The translations under genes were made by a program, and so were the position numbers. From Neobacillus sp. PS3-34 (GTDB lineage: Bacteria > Bacillota > Bacilli > Bacillales > Cytobacillaceae), in the NCBI RefSeq assembly GCF_030915465.1, contig NZ_CP133267.1, forward strand, positions 1,302,001 to 1,366,000: 64,000 nt of DNA, given 5' to 3'. The notes below the pieces were generated by a model that saw only the letters and a program-made list of their open reading frames with translations, was not told the origin of the DNA and made no database searches. Numbering within the stretch: position 1 is the stretch's first letter; each line of letters begins with the position of its first letter. Below are positions 29,842 to 40,448 of this stretch, piece by piece.

Positions 29842-30207
29842 ATGAAAATAAAACACTTTTTATATGGGTTTGCTATAGGAGGATTAGCAGCAGGAATAAG
29901 CACACTGCTTTCCGCTCCGAAATCTGGAAAGGAAACAAGAGCAGCTTTAAAAGAGAATACTGATCTATGGAAAGAACAACTTGCTGATTTAAAAAATAGC
30001 CTGATTGAATTAAAGGATGCTTCCATGAATGCTTCCAAGGAGGCAAGAATCCATACCTCCAATTTCCTGAGGGAAACGCAAACTTCCATTACCAATTGGA
30101 AAGCAGACATACTTCCCCATCAGGATGAACTTAAACAGGAAATCACTGAGATAGAAACAACAATTCAGCAACTCGAAGCAAATCTTTCCGATCAAACCAA
30201 AATTTAA
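29842..30207 (+). CDS. yhaH: YtxH domain protein YhaH
   Basis: A 121-residue protein with an N-terminal glycine-rich hydrophobic segment (residues 8-25, FAIGGLAAGISTLLSAPKSG) typical of the YtxH family, followed by a long helical, probably coiled-coil tail. YtxH proteins are linked to general stress, but the function is not known. A strong terminator follows at 30219-30258. Confidence 0.85.
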   Translation: MKIKHFLYGFAIGGLAAGISTLLSAPKSGKETRAALKENTDLWKEQLADLKNSLIELKDASMNASKEARIHTSNFLRETQTSITNWKADILPHQDELKQEITEIETTIQQLEANLSDQTKI

Positions 30208-30218
30208 TCCACTACAAA

Positions 30219-30258
30219 AAAAATCCTTCTTTTGTGAAAGTACAAAAGAAGGATTTTT
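30219..30258 (+). terminator. Terminator after yhaH
   Basis: A stem of 14 base pairs (AAATCCTTCTTTTG/CAAAAGAAGGATTT) with a T-run, starting 12 bases after the stop. Confidence 0.9.
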
Positions 30259-30407
30259 ATGTAAATAAATCGTATAATACTGTTAATATAGAGAATTGAG
30301 CAATTTTTATAGTAATTTCTAAAAATTTTGCAAATTTATATCTTTATTAATTTTTACTTTATTGGCATAATGTTAATAGAGAAATAAAAAAGTAGGTGAA
30401 AATGGGG

Positions 30408-30990
30408 ATGTCAGAAAAACAATATTCTATGAAAGAAGCGATGCTATTTAGCCAAAGGATTGCCCAATTAAGCAAGGCTTTATGGAAATCGATTGAAAAG
30501 GACTGGCAACAGTGGATAAAGCCGTTTGACCTAAATATCAACGAGCATCATATCCTTTGGATTGCCTATCATCTTAACGGAGCCTCAATTTCAGACGTCG
30601 CCAAGTTCGGCGTAATGCATGTATCAACAGCTTTTAATTTTTCAAAAAAGTTAGAAGAAAAGGCCTGCTTAACTTTTCAAAAAAGAGAACGATAAACGCA
30701 ATACGTATATCTGCCTTACTCCTGAAGGCGAGAAAATACTCCTTGATTTAATGGAAACCTATGAACCTGAAGACAATTCTGTATTTTCAGGTGCTCTTCC
30801 TTTGCGGGATTTATACGGGAAGTTTCCAGATATCATCGAAATGATGGCAATCGTCCGTAACATTTATGGGGATGATTTCATGGAGATTTTTGAACGTTCA
30901 TTTCATAACATTGAAAGCGAGTTTACTGAGAAAGATGGAAAGCTAAAAAAAGCCATTTCCAATGAAGTAATTGGAGCTACAGAGGCTTAG
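30408..30990 (+). CDS. scoC: Transition-state regulator ScoC/Hpr (frameshifted)
   Basis: MarR family repressor of extracellular proteases, motility and sporulation-related genes in the transition to stationary phase. The segment [15 protein letters not shown] and [20 protein letters not shown] is nearly the B. subtilis Hpr sequence. The frame breaks at a run of six A near 30679-30684; taking out one A gives [18 protein letters not shown], the family winged-helix strand. The ATG at 30408 is used since AGGTG lies 8 bases upstream. Repaired length is about 193 residues. Confidence 0.93.
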
Positions 30991-31085
30991 AGTATTTAAG
31001 CAAATTCGCTTTTTAAGCTATTTTTGCCGCAGTTTATGCGTTTAAGAATTTAAAATGCATAATGTCTCAGATATTCAGCAAGCTT

Positions 31086-31421
31086 TCAAATGTATTTCTT
31101 AAATTCGCGCATTAGCGGCACAAAAAGATCCTGCTTTAGACATGCATCAATTGCTTCTTTTGCTTGTATATTTGCGGGAAGAGCCTGAATAAACTCATTA
31201 AAAAGCGGATGATAATAAACAAACCCTTCCGCTTTTTGTTCTTCCAGCTGATTGCTCAGTTTGTCACAATACCCCAAAAAACTATTTACCTTCTGTTCAT
31301 TTAGACCTTTTTCAATGATTAATTTATTAAAAGGAAAGGTTTGTGGCGCCAGCATTTCCAGCATCAATTTTTGATGGTATTCCAATAGTTGTATTTTCTT
31401 TATAAGGTCTTGCATATTCAT
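31086..31421 (-). CDS. yhaI: YhaI, DUF1878 family protein
   Basis: A 111-residue soluble helical protein resembling B. subtilis YhaI (DUF1878). No catalytic motif is visible and the function is unknown. Its place between scoC and prsA matches B. subtilis. The ATG at 31421 follows a weak GGGGAT site. Confidence 0.8.
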   Translation of the reverse strand: MNMQDLIKKIQLLEYHQKLMLEMLAPQTFPFNKLIIEKGLNEQKVNSFLGYCDKLSNQLEEQKAEGFVYYHPLFNEFIQALPANIQAKEAIDACLKQDLFVPLMREFKKYI

Positions 31422-31684
31422 TAAATTATCCCCGTTTCAATCTTTTCTTATTATCTCTTAAGTACATTATTTACCTAATCCCCTTTCAGGTAAACAACTT
31501 TTATGCATGGCATCATTTCATTTGATCATAATAAAGATCAGAAATTACGTAGGTCAAGGTATATAGATACTGACTCTTTTTTACTATCTTTTTTCATGAA
31601 TATTTGTTATTGTATTAAACATAAAGTTTTTAATCTCGAATTAAAAAGAAAATATGAATCTATGCCAAAGGGAGGGATTCGTTG

Positions 31685-31864
31685 ATGATCTCCATTTTTA
31701 TTGTGTTTGCTATTTTTATTTTGTTTTATGTGAATAAGATGACCTATTCCCTTTGCATTCAAAAGGAAATCCCTGATGAACGGCAGCCAAAGGTATTCAG
31801 GACAATAAATGTGCTTATTACCATTTTACTTATTTCCTCATATGTGGAAATTTTATTTACCTAA
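31685..31864 (+). CDS. Small two-helix membrane protein, unknown
   Basis: A 59-residue protein with two membrane helices (about residues 2-20 and 38-56) separated by a charged loop with the text KEIPDERQPKVF. The ATG at 31685 has GGGAGGG 8 bases upstream, and a strong terminator follows 18 bases after the stop, both arguing for a real gene. I do not recognise a named family. Confidence 0.65.
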   Translation: MISIFIVFAIFILFYVNKMTYSLCIQKEIPDERQPKVFRTINVLITILLISSYVEILFT

Positions 31865-31882
31865 AACTACATAAAAATAAAC

Positions 31883-31908
31883 AAGCGATGAGATTTCTCA
31901 TCGCTTTT
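31883..31908 (+). terminator. Terminator after the small membrane protein gene
   Basis: A 10-base-pair perfect stem (AAGCGATGAG/CTCATCGCTT) and T-run; it also lies just beyond the yjcZ-like gene on the other strand. Confidence 0.85.
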
Positions 31909-31918
31909 CCTTTACTTA

Positions 31919-32011
31919 TTAGTACACCCAGGAAGCTCCTATAATAACCAAAAGGATAAAGAGGACTACAATTAACGCAAATCCTCCTCCGAAACCAAAT
32001 CCGCCAGACAT
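31919..32011 (-). CDS. YjcZ-like sporulation peptide, copy 1
   Basis: A 30-residue peptide starting MSGGFGFGGGFALIVV, the glycine-phenylalanine head and single membrane helix of the YjcZ family of sporulation peptides, and ending ASWVY. The ATG at 32011 has AGGAGGAAG upstream at ideal distance. A second member lies 157 bases upstream on the same strand. Function in the family is unknown; they are abundant in spore-formers. Confidence 0.85.
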   Translation of the reverse strand: MSGGFGFGGGFALIVVLFILLVIIGASWVY

Positions 32012-32167
32012 ATATCTTCCTCCTTTCTATTTAGGGGTATATGGAGGCGGGCTGCCCCCATGCCCTTTTAAGCTAATCAGAACTATTTACTATTCTGATT
32101 GCGTAAGCGCAACTGAATCATTAAAGGCGCCTTAAGGCTCGACAATAGCAGTCGAGTTATCTTTACA

Positions 32168-32251
32168 CTATAGCCATGACGCACCCACAATGATTAACAA
32201 AATGAAGAGCACAACGATTAGTGCAAATCCCCCACCGAATCCGTGACCCAT
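32168..32251 (-). CDS. YjcZ-like sporulation peptide, copy 2
   Basis: A 27-residue peptide starting MGHGFGGGFALIVVLF with one membrane helix and ending GASWL. It has a GGGGGTG site upstream of the ATG at 32251. The helix is nearly identical to that of the neighbouring copy, so the pair arose by tandem duplication. Confidence 0.85.
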   Translation of the reverse strand: MGHGFGGGFALIVVLFILLIIVGASWL

Positions 32252-32485
32252 AATAACACCCCCTTTTGAGCTGCTACCCTATACTATTCAACTCGGTATT
32301 TTTGCGAATAGGCTATTTACCTATAAAAATCCTTTTTTTAATTAATCTGTATTTCCTGCAGAAATGTCTGCAAAAAGGATTCGGAAAATTTTTCGGCATA
32401 TTTTTTGCACATAAATCCATTTGTGTTATAGTAAAGGTTGTGGATAAGAATCCCACAAGAATTCACTGTTTAGGAGAGGTTCAGC

Positions 32486-33354
32486 ATGAAAAAATGGATA
32501 TTAGCCCTTACATTAGCTGGCGGGGTTATTGCTTTAAGTGCTTGCAACAATCAAAATGGAACAGATACGGTAGCAGAAAGTAAATCCGGAAATGTAACAA
32601 AGGACGAGCTATACCAGGCAATGAAGGAAAAATACGGCGAACAGACCCTCCAGGAACTTCTTAACGAAAAGGTCCTTTCAAAAAAATATAAAGTAACGGA
32701 CGCAGAAGTTAATCAAAAAGTGGATGAAATTAAAGGTCAAGCCGGAGCAAATTTTCAAATGCTTCTAATGCAGAATAATATTAAAGACGAAAAAGAGTTA
32801 AAGAAAATTATTAAAAGCCAGCTTCTTATGGAAAAAGCGGCTTCAAAGGATGTAAAAGTTACAGACAAGGAATTAAAGCAGTATTACGATAACTATAAGC
32901 CTGAAATCAAGGCGCGCCACATCCTAGTAAAGGATGAAAAGACTGCACTTGAAGTCAAGAAAAAACTTGATTCAGGTGAGAAATTTGAAGACCTTGCTAA
33001 AAAGTATTCAACAGACACAGGCTCAGCCCAAAACGGTGGTGACCTTGGCTGGTTTGGTCCTGGCAAAATGGTTCCTGATTTCGATAAAGCTGCATTTGCT
33101 TTAAAAGTTAATGAAATCAGTGCACCAGTTAAATCTGAATATGGCTACCATATTATCCAAGTAACTGAGAAAAAGAGAAAAAATCTTTTGACCAAATGAA
33201 GAAGCAAATGGAAGAAGAAGTAAAAGCTTCAAAACTTTCTGGCGATGTGATCAACAAAGCCATGAAGCGTGAACTTAAGGATGCCGATGTAAAAATTAAG
33301 GACAAGGATTTAAAAGGTGTTCTTGATGAAAAAGCAGCAGCACCACAACAATAA
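32486..33354 (+). CDS. prsA: Foldase lipoprotein PrsA (frameshift near 3' end)
   Basis: Extracytoplasmic peptidyl-prolyl isomerase lipoprotein that folds exported proteins and is essential in B. subtilis. A lipoprotein signal ends in LSAC with the lipid cysteine at residue 20. The parvulin domain begins at ARHILVKDEKTA and contains GGDLGWFGPGKMVPDFDKAAF. At a run of six A near 33179-33184 one A is missing; repaired, the sequence continues KSFDQMKKQMEEEVKASKLS to a TAA at 33352-33354, giving 289 residues. A strong terminator follows. Confidence 0.95.
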
Positions 33355-33365
33355 TTAAAACACGA

Positions 33366-33398
33366 AGAGGAGTAGCCCATTGGGCTACTCCTCTTTTT
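33366..33398 (+). terminator. Terminator after prsA
   Basis: A 14-base-pair perfect stem (AGAGGAGTAGCCCA/TGGGCTACTCCTCT) and T-run, 12 bases after the prsA stop. Confidence 0.92.
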
Positions 33399-33425
33399 AC
33401 CAGCTAATTTTTATCCTCTTCCGGT

Positions 33426-33614
33426 TTACTGTTCTGCCGCTTTAACAAGTCCGCGTTTTTCTTTTTCCTTTTCGAGCCGGGTAATATAGATTTCTCCTTC
33501 TTTTTCAATGCTCTCCATTTCAATCAGGCGCTCTTCCCTGCCTGTTTTAAGAGCCATTGCCGCGCTAATAATAATGCCTGCCACAACTGCATACATCCAA
33601 ATTGGAATCATCAT
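33426..33614 (-). CDS. yhaL: Sporulation protein YhaL
   Basis: A 62-residue protein with one N-terminal membrane helix (about 3-22) and a charged helical tail (ESIEKEGEIYITRLEKEKE), matching the YhaL family, whose B. subtilis member is sporulation-linked. I use ATG at 33614 because AAGGAG lies 8 bases upstream; a GTG at 33620 is less well placed. It converges with prsA, as in B. subtilis. Confidence 0.82.
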   Translation of the reverse strand: MMIPIWMYAVVAGIIISAAMALKTGREERLIEMESIEKEGEIYITRLEKEKEKRGLVKAAEQ

Positions 33615-33736
33615 TTTCACTGCTCCTTTTTATCTAGCGAGGTTGTCCGCTTTTTTAACAGCATATTCCTTTAAAATAAAAAAATGCTTTTTTACAAAAA
33701 AAAGATACCCCTTCGGCTAAAAGGAGTATCTATACT

Positions 33737-34680
33737 CTATTTATGAAATACAGGCTTATAAAATGAACGGTTGTCCAAAGCGTAAACCCGTTCCGAAAAT
33801 TCACCCGGCTTCACTCTTTCAAGAGCGCGGTCAAGCATATTCATTTTTGCATCAAGGTTGTCAATATAATGAAGGATTTCTGCTTCTTTAATTAACGGAG
33901 GCTTAGGGCTTCCCCATTCCGCTTTACCGTGATGGCTTAAAACGAGATGCTGGAGAATGAGAACTTCCTCGCCTGAAATATTTAGTTCATCAGCTGCTTT
34001 ACCAATCTCATTTACCATGATCGTAATATGTCCTAGCAGATTCCCTTCAACCGTATAGACGGTTGAAACAGGTCCTGAAAGCTCAAGCACCTTACCCATG
34101 TCATGCAAAATGACACCGGCATATAACAAATCCTTATCCAGGCTAGGATAAAGTTCTGCAATCGATTTTGCCAAATCAAGCATGCTGACAACATGGTACG
34201 CCAAGCCAGAGACAAATTCATGGTGATTTTTTGTCGCAGCAGGAAAATTCAAAAGGCCTGCTGGTGTTTTTTAATAAGATGGCGGGTAATCCTCTGGATG
34301 TTGGGATTTTTCATTTCAAAAATATACTGAGTAAGTTTCCCCGTCATTTCCTCTTGGCTTAGCGGTGCTGTTTCAAGAAAATCAGCAAGCTTCACCCCAT
34401 CCGCAGGTCCCGATGGACGAATCTGGCGGATTTTTAATTGGTTCTTCCCCCGGTAATTTTGTATGTCGCCCGTTATTTTCACAATATTTTGAGGCGCATA
34501 ATTTTTTTCATCCTCATCACCTGCGTCCCAAAGCTTTGCTTCCATTTCCCCGCTTTGATCCTGCAGTATAAGTGTTAAAAATGGTTTTCCATTACTAGCG
34601 ATTCCCTTTGAAGCGCTTTTTACTAACAAAAATAAATCGATCGTCTCTCCAACACCAAAATGAAGAATTCCTTTGCTCAT
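33737..34680 (-). CDS. yhaM: 3'-5' exoribonuclease YhaM (frameshifted)
   Basis: Metal-dependent 3'-5' exonuclease active on RNA and single-stranded DNA. An N-terminal OB-fold domain (about residues 15-90) is followed by an HD domain with [13 protein letters not shown] and [14 protein letters not shown]. The frame breaks near 34250 at a short T-run; one added T turns HQQAF-stop into [18 protein letters not shown], which carries the first HD histidine. Repaired length is about 314 residues, as in B. subtilis. It is 54 bases downstream of yhaN. Confidence 0.93.
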
Positions 34681-34734
34681 CTCTGTTTCAACGCTCCCTT
34701 CAATACGTAAAGTATACCATACTGCGTTATGGCT

Positions 34735-37700
34735 CTATGAAATTTTAACTTTTCCCTCATTTAAGGTAATGATGTTTTCTGCCTGGAACCATTCGAGCAG
34801 ATGCAAATGGCAAGTGAAGAATAATACCTGATTATCTTTTAATTGATTAATCAGCTCGATTATTTTTTTGGTACGCTTTCTGTCAAAATTAACAAAGCTG
34901 TCATCGATAATAATAGGGAGCTTGAACTTTTCATATAGTGTCAGCGCCACCGCCAGCCTCAGTGACACATATACCTGTTCTGCGGTGGCTGGCTGAGTTC
35001 ATTGGCTTCAAATAATATATGGTCCTTCCTTTCAATCAAAAAGCCTGTTCCCGATTTTTGCAGAAGGATTTTCCGGTACCTTCCGTCTGTAAGAAACATC
35101 AGGAACTCCTCTGCCTTTGAAAGCATCCTAGGAAGATGTATATTTTTGTATTTTTCAATTGTCCTGGCAAGTACATCCTGCGCAAGAGAAAACTGCGCCC
35201 ATTCTTTTGCTTCTTCCTCAAATTCAAACTTTTTCTGTTTAAATCTGTGCAGCAATTCAGAATAGATTCCACCATCCTCTAGCAGTTGGATTTCATACTT
35301 AGCCTCTGCCAATGTTTCCTGAAGCCTGGCAAGCTTTTGCTGTTCCATCTCTTCCTGAATATTAAGCTCCTGGAGAGCATCGCTAGGAGGAAGGGCATTT
35401 ATGAATTTCTCCCTATCTGTCTCGCTTAAGAAGGAACCATCGAGCTGCATTCTAATTTCTCGTAGGCGTCCTATTAATTTTTCATGCAACTCTGCATTTT
35501 TTCCTTTAAGATAGAATTGCTCCTCATTTACTGCCTGTGCTTCAAATAATAACTGGCCACCCTCTTGCTCCAAATGCTCCTTTTCTTTTGTGAGCTGTTC
35601 AAGGTCCTCCTGAAGATCTTGAAGTTTTTTCTGTTTTTCACGATATTGGATTTGTTTTTCTTGTTCCAGCTTTAATTTTTCCCGAAGAGAAAATGCTGAT
35701 TTTTGCAAACTAAATCCAGTTTCCTTTGATAAATGCCGGCTGGCTAGATCTTTGAGTCCCGATGCGATCTGCTCCATATCAGCCTCAAGCAAAGCCATTT
35801 TTTCTTTGATTCTATATTTCTCTCTTGCTTTCGCTTTAAATTGTTCAATCAGCTGGAACGCTTCAAACAAGTAGGCATTTGCGATGTATTCTGGAATTTT
35901 CAATTCACTGCTAATTTGCAAAAGCTTTTGTTTATTCTCTGTTGCCTCTGCTTCCCATTTTTCATACTTCACAATTACCTTTTCGTACTGTGTATTTTGC
36001 TGTTCCCATTTTGTCTGGAGAATACGCAATTGCTCCCTTCTTGTATCATCGAGGGCAATTTTCTCCTGAAGATTTTTAAATTGAACAGTATCGGCTGACT
36101 GGAGCTTTTCAATTAGCTCGCTCTCCTTTAATTTCAGAGCTTCCAGTGCCCTGCTGGCTGTTGAAACCGTGGTCTGGTTTCGATTTACATACAAGAAAAA
36201 CACATATAATAAGATACCTGCTGCACCAATCATTGTAATGGCCAACTGGCTTTTAAAAATGCCATATAATATCAGAGTGCTTAATAATACCCCAATAAAG
36301 AGGATTTGAAGCTGTCTATCTTTTCTTTGTTTGGCCAGCTTCACTTTTTCCTCTCTTGATGCTGCTTCAAATAACTCCTTTTGTTCCCTGATTGTTTTTA
36401 ATTGGCCTCAGCTCCTGTGACATCCGTTCCTGACATTACTTTCTCCTCCAGGATCTTCCTCTCACGTTCAGGCAGAATCTTTGATTTTGCAAGCTGAAGG
36501 TCTTCTTCTATTTCTTCCAGACTTTCTTTTTCATCCTGAAAACGTTCATCTAATTCCTGCTTTGCCTCATGCAGCCTTTGTTGCTTCTTTTGAATATCCT
36601 CAGCCTGTTCCTTAATAAAAATGTTGGTGTTAATAGCAGTAATTTCATCCTCGGAGAGCGGCAGATGCAGCTTTTCCCTTACTGCGGATAAAGCTTCGTC
36701 GAGCTCCAGAAGTTTATCTTCCAGCATTTTTCTCTCATGCTTTAATTGCTCGTAAAGGGGGAGTCTTTCCAGCAAAGATAATATCTGAAGCTCCTGTTGA
36801 AGCAGCGCTTCGTCAGGCTGGAAGGATTTTACCTCTGCCTCCAGTGTTTTAACTCTCTCTTCTGTGCTTAAATGCCTTGCCTGGTATGGCTTAAGAATTT
36901 CTTTCAGTCTTTCCAGTCTCTCAATTCCGTTTGGCGGAAATTCAACAGCACCTGCTTCACCTAATTCTTTAACAACAGTAAGCTCTTCTCTAACAAGCGG
37001 TTCAATTTTTTTCCATTCGTACAGCTTGCTTTTTTCTTCCTGGAAGGCTGAGATTGAATTCTTAAGTATACTTATTTCCTTAAGAATACTTTCCTTGCTT
37101 TGAACCAGGTTCTCATATTCAAGATTTTTTGAGGCTGCTTTTTTAAGCTCCTGTCCCAGAAGATTTAATTCGTTCAATTTGGCATTCAATGCCGGAACCT
37201 TTCCGCCTGGTTTAAAGCGGGATTCCAATTCCTTCTTTATTTCTGCTTCTGCAAATGACAATTTATCTGTCCCGAGAGCGCCGGTTGAAAAAAGGAATTT
37301 GCCAATTTCTTCTTTCTTCATTTGGTTTATATGTTGGAGGCCATGCAGGTTGAATGAAAAAATCGACTGGAATAGAGTTTTATCAATATTTGACAGCAAT
37401 TGCTTTAGCAATTCCTCCCCGCCAGTCGTACCATCTTCAAGAGTTACCGTTACATCTCCGGCAGCCTTTCCTTTAACTCTTTCAATAACTGTAAACCCAA
37501 ATTTTTCATGAAAGATGCGAATTCTCCCTCCATACTTTGCATGGTGCTTCGGTTCGTATCTTAGTTCAGACTGCTGCTTGGTCGGGAACCCAAATAACAT
37601 CGCATGGATAAAGGCCATTATTGTCGATTTTCCGGCTTCATTTTCCCCATAAAATAATTGGACTCCGTCAGCAAGAGTGAGTGCCATATTTTCAAGCTGG

Positions 37701-37735
37701 CCATATCCGTAAATGTGTAAGTCAACTATTTTCAC
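34735..37735 (-). CDS. yhaN: SbcC-like ATPase YhaN (two frameshifts)
   Basis: Large AAA/SMC-like ATPase that pairs with the YhaO nuclease, similar in design to SbcCD/Rad50-Mre11. Walker A is GENEAGKST at residues 30-38. The middle, residues about 180-850, is coiled coil with a hydrophobic hairpin of two membrane-like segments (GVLLSTLILYGIF and IGAAGILLYVFF). The signature and Walker B region lies at the C-terminus (LPIIIDDSFVNFDRKR). Missing single bases near 36403 and 34990 split it into three frames. Joined, it has about 1000 residues. The two membrane-like segments in the coil are a feature of the YhaN family. Confidence 0.88.
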
Positions 37736-37752
37736 ATTTTTCCCTCCTTTCC

Positions 37753-38970
37753 TTATGAGGAAGTTAAAAGCTTCAATAAATAATTTTCCGCATTTTTAAG
37801 TAGCTGTTCCTCATCTGTTTCTGTTAAGCTATCTAAATATTTCCTAGCAAGCTGGTGACCATACAATGGTGATAGTGTGTCCGGAGCATGTTCATAATGA
37901 TCAATCGTATTTAATAATTCTTCATAAAAACCTGCCTTTTGCCGTAAATCCTCACGGTTTGTGGTCAGGCTTTCCTCCATTTTCACATCTGAAACCCAAA
38001 CAAACTGCTCTTCTACTTCTTGAGATTGAAGGATTTCAAGTAAATCAGAAATAAAATAACTGTTTAGGCTGCTATCCTCCAGATTTATATGTTTCAGGAT
38101 TATGATCAGAATCACACCGCCATGGTCCACACGATGTTTTTCAACAGCGTCCTCGCACATTTTAAATATTTCCTGAAAGGTTTTTTTTCCCGAAGCGTCA
38201 ATCTCTATATTTTTCCAAATGATATCTGAGGTTTTGATAAATTCATATGTTGCTTCTGATTCAGTTAGGGTTACTAAATAACAGCCCTTTTCCCCTGTTT
38301 CCTTTCGATTTCTGCCCTGTATGTTACCAGGATAGATCGCAGGCGGATCCTCCGCCAGTACTGCCCTTTTATGTATGTGCCCCAACGCCCAATAATCGAA
38401 CCTTTTCTCGAGCAAATCTTTTACTTGGAACGGTGCATACCTGCCATGCTCGCTGTTTCCCTCGTTATATCCGTGAAGAATGCCGACATGGAAATCTGCG
38501 CCTTCTTCCCGTTTGTACTCATCGATTTTTTTATCCATTACATGCCTGACAGGATAACTGAAGCCATACAGATGAACAATTGCACCGCTTTTAGACCTGA
38601 GCAGTTTTCTTTCCACCCTGGCAGGGAAAACCGTTACATTTTCAGGCATATCAAGATGGACCCATGAACCATTTAAGTGATCATGATTTCCATGGACGGC
38701 GAAAACAGGTATTCCTTTTTCGGCGAGCTTTGCCATCTCTGCCCGGAAAATCGACTGCGCCCGGAGGCTGCGATCCTCGCCATCGTACAAATCACCGGCC
38801 AGAACGACAAAATCAACATCATGCTTAATGGCAGCTTCCGTTATTTTTTTTAGTGCTTGGAACGAACTGTCTTTGAGCCTGTTTAAAATTTTATCCGGCA
38901 GATGCTTCAGGCCTGTCATCGGGCTATCCAGATGAAGATCTGCAGCATGAATAAAAGTTGTTTTTTTCAT
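37753..38970 (-). CDS. yhaO: DNA repair exonuclease YhaO (Mre11/SbcD-like)
   Basis: A 405-residue metallophosphoesterase nuclease. The metal motifs are HAADLHLDSP near the N-terminus, VLAGDLYDGED, VHGNHDHL, and LGHIHKRAVL. It lies 17 bases upstream of yhaN in the same operon, and the two are expected to form a nuclease-ATPase complex acting on DNA ends. ATG at 38970. Confidence 0.93.
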   Translation of the reverse strand: MKKTTFIHAADLHLDSPMTGLKHLPDKILNRLKDSSFQALKKITEAAIKHDVDFVVLAGDLYDGEDRSLRAQSIFRAEMAKLAEKGIPVFAVHGNHDHLNGSWVHLDMPENVTVFPARVERKLLRSKSGAIVHLYGFSYPVRHVMDKKIDEYKREEGADFHVGILHGYNEGNSEHGRYAPFQVKDLLEKRFDYWALGHIHKRAVLAEDPPAIYPGNIQGRNRKETGEKGCYLVTLTESEATYEFIKTSDIIWKNIEIDASGKKTFQEIFKMCEDAVEKHRVDHGGVILIIILKHINLEDSSLNSYFISDLLEILQSQEVEEQFVWVSDVKMEESLTTNREDLRQKAGFYEELLNTIDHYEHAPDTLSPLYGHQLARKYLDSLTETDEEQLLKNAENYLLKLLTSS

Positions 38971-39164
38971 ATAAAGAATTCCTTCCGATGTCTTTTATCA
39001 AGTTTCTTACTATTATTTTAACATCTGCAAAAAGCGAATGCACGTTCTACCATGGAATCTTTCGAGGTAGCTTAAAAGAGTGGAGGAATTTAATTTTTTT
39101 GCACATTTTTTTAAATTATGCAAAAATGATAGTAATCAGATGTTTGAAGCAAGGGGGATATTAT

Positions 39165-39350
39165 ATGATGACTTATAAATTAACAGTGTTTGAACAGGAT
39201 GGAGAAAAGATTCTCGAAGAGTCCTTCCAGGCAGCAAATGATGATTCGGCGAAGGAAATCGGTGGAAAAATGCTAGAAGAGAAAAATTTTCAGGATAAAA
39301 CTCACCGCTGCGCTTCACCTGCAGGTAAATTGATTCTATTTCACTCTTAA
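39165..39350 (+). CDS. YhzD-like small conserved protein
   Basis: A 61-residue protein of the YhzD type (TYKLTVFEQDGEKILEESF, ending ASPAGKLILFHS). Function unknown. The ATG at 39165 (followed at once by a second ATG) has AAGGGGGA upstream. A long upstream extension of the frame has no start site support. It converges with yhaR. Confidence 0.75.
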   Translation: MMTYKLTVFEQDGEKILEESFQAANDDSAKEIGGKMLEEKNFQDKTHRCASPAGKLILFHS

Positions 39351-39391
39351 AATATAAGTTCTGAAAGAAAAAAAGAAGCCGAGGCTTCTTT

Positions 39392-40192
39392 TTATTTTCC
39401 TGTAAAATTAGGCTTTCTCTTTTCCACAAAAGCCTTAATCCCTTCGCGGTGGTCCTCGGTCTGCCTCATTTTAAACTGTCCGTATTTTTCAAGCTCTAGC
39501 ATCTTCAATAATTGAGGACGATTTTTCTCGGCAAGTATCTTTTTAGTTTTAATCATCGCCTGGACAGGAAGCTGAAGCCAGCCTTGAATTCTTGAGTTTA
39601 CTGCTTCTTCCAACCCGGTCTCCGCTATTTCTTGAATGAGGCCGAGATTAAGTGCTTCACCTGCTGTCAATACCTTACCTTCCCAGATCAGTTGCTTTGC
39701 CTTCATTTCTCCCATTCTTTTTTCTAAAAAGAAATGGGAACCTCCATCCGGTATTAAGCCTATGCCGATAAAATTCATTGCTAATTTGCTGTCGGCATCC
39801 GCAATGATATGGTCGGTAGCCAGTGCAAGGCTGAAGCCAAGACCAGCGGCTGCACCACGAACTGCACTTATCGTTAATTTCGGCATACTATAAAGCGTTA
39901 CGATTAATTCGTTAATGCATTCCATGATAGGGAAGAAATCGCTTTCATCTTTCATCGAGAGCATGGACTTGATATCCCCGCCGGATGAGAAGGCTTTGCC
40001 ATTACCCGTTAACACAACAATATCAATATCGTCGGAATCATTGATCTCTTTAAGTGCCTGAACGAGACCTGTAAGCATCTCTTTGTCTAACGCGTTTAAA
40101 GCTTCTGGCCGGTTCATTTCTACAGTAGCAACACGCCCGTCTACTTTTACAATCACTTTCTCCGTCTCAAAATTAACGGTCAACCCAATCAT
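39392..40192 (-). CDS. yhaR: Enoyl-CoA hydratase/isomerase family protein YhaR
   Basis: A 266-residue crotonase-fold protein. The oxyanion hole segments are present (FSSGGDIKSMLS and RGAAAGLGFSLALATDH). The first hydratase glutamate is absent: the segment reads MNFIGIGLIPDGGSHFF, where the Asp after P is typical of enoyl-CoA isomerases such as PaaG. An isomerase activity is thus more likely than hydration. It differs from the true hydratase-like paralog at 9353-10129. Confidence 0.87.
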   Translation of the reverse strand: MIGLTVNFETEKVIVKVDGRVATVEMNRPEALNALDKEMLTGLVQALKEINDSDDIDIVVLTGNGKAFSSGGDIKSMLSMKDESDFFPIMECINELIVTLYSMPKLTISAVRGAAAGLGFSLALATDHIIADADSKLAMNFIGIGLIPDGGSHFFLEKRMGEMKAKQLIWEGKVLTAGEALNLGLIQEIAETGLEEAVNSRIQGWLQLPVQAMIKTKKILAEKNRPQLLKMLELEKYGQFKMRQTEDHREGIKAFVEKRKPNFTGK

Positions 40193-40448
40193 CTCCCTTT
40201 TGTCTCAATACTATTATAATTATAAAAAAGAAGAATAAAAAACAAATTGTCCGAAAAGACGAAATTTTCTTCTCGTTATATTCTATTAACATACCTTTCA
40301 CAGGCTGTATATCAGTTTTGAAATGTTTGAGAAAAGGGGCACTTTCGAGGTGTAGGACATCAAAATACGAAATACAAATCAAATCACAGAGCAATTCGTA
40401 AGTTTTCTACTACTTCCGTACACTGAAACAGTTCTAAAAGGTATGAAA

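Noticed and set aside
31503..31685. A 60-codon ORF before the small membrane protein gene
   Set aside because: No ribosome site and no coherent composition; it is replaced by the well-supported gene at 31685.
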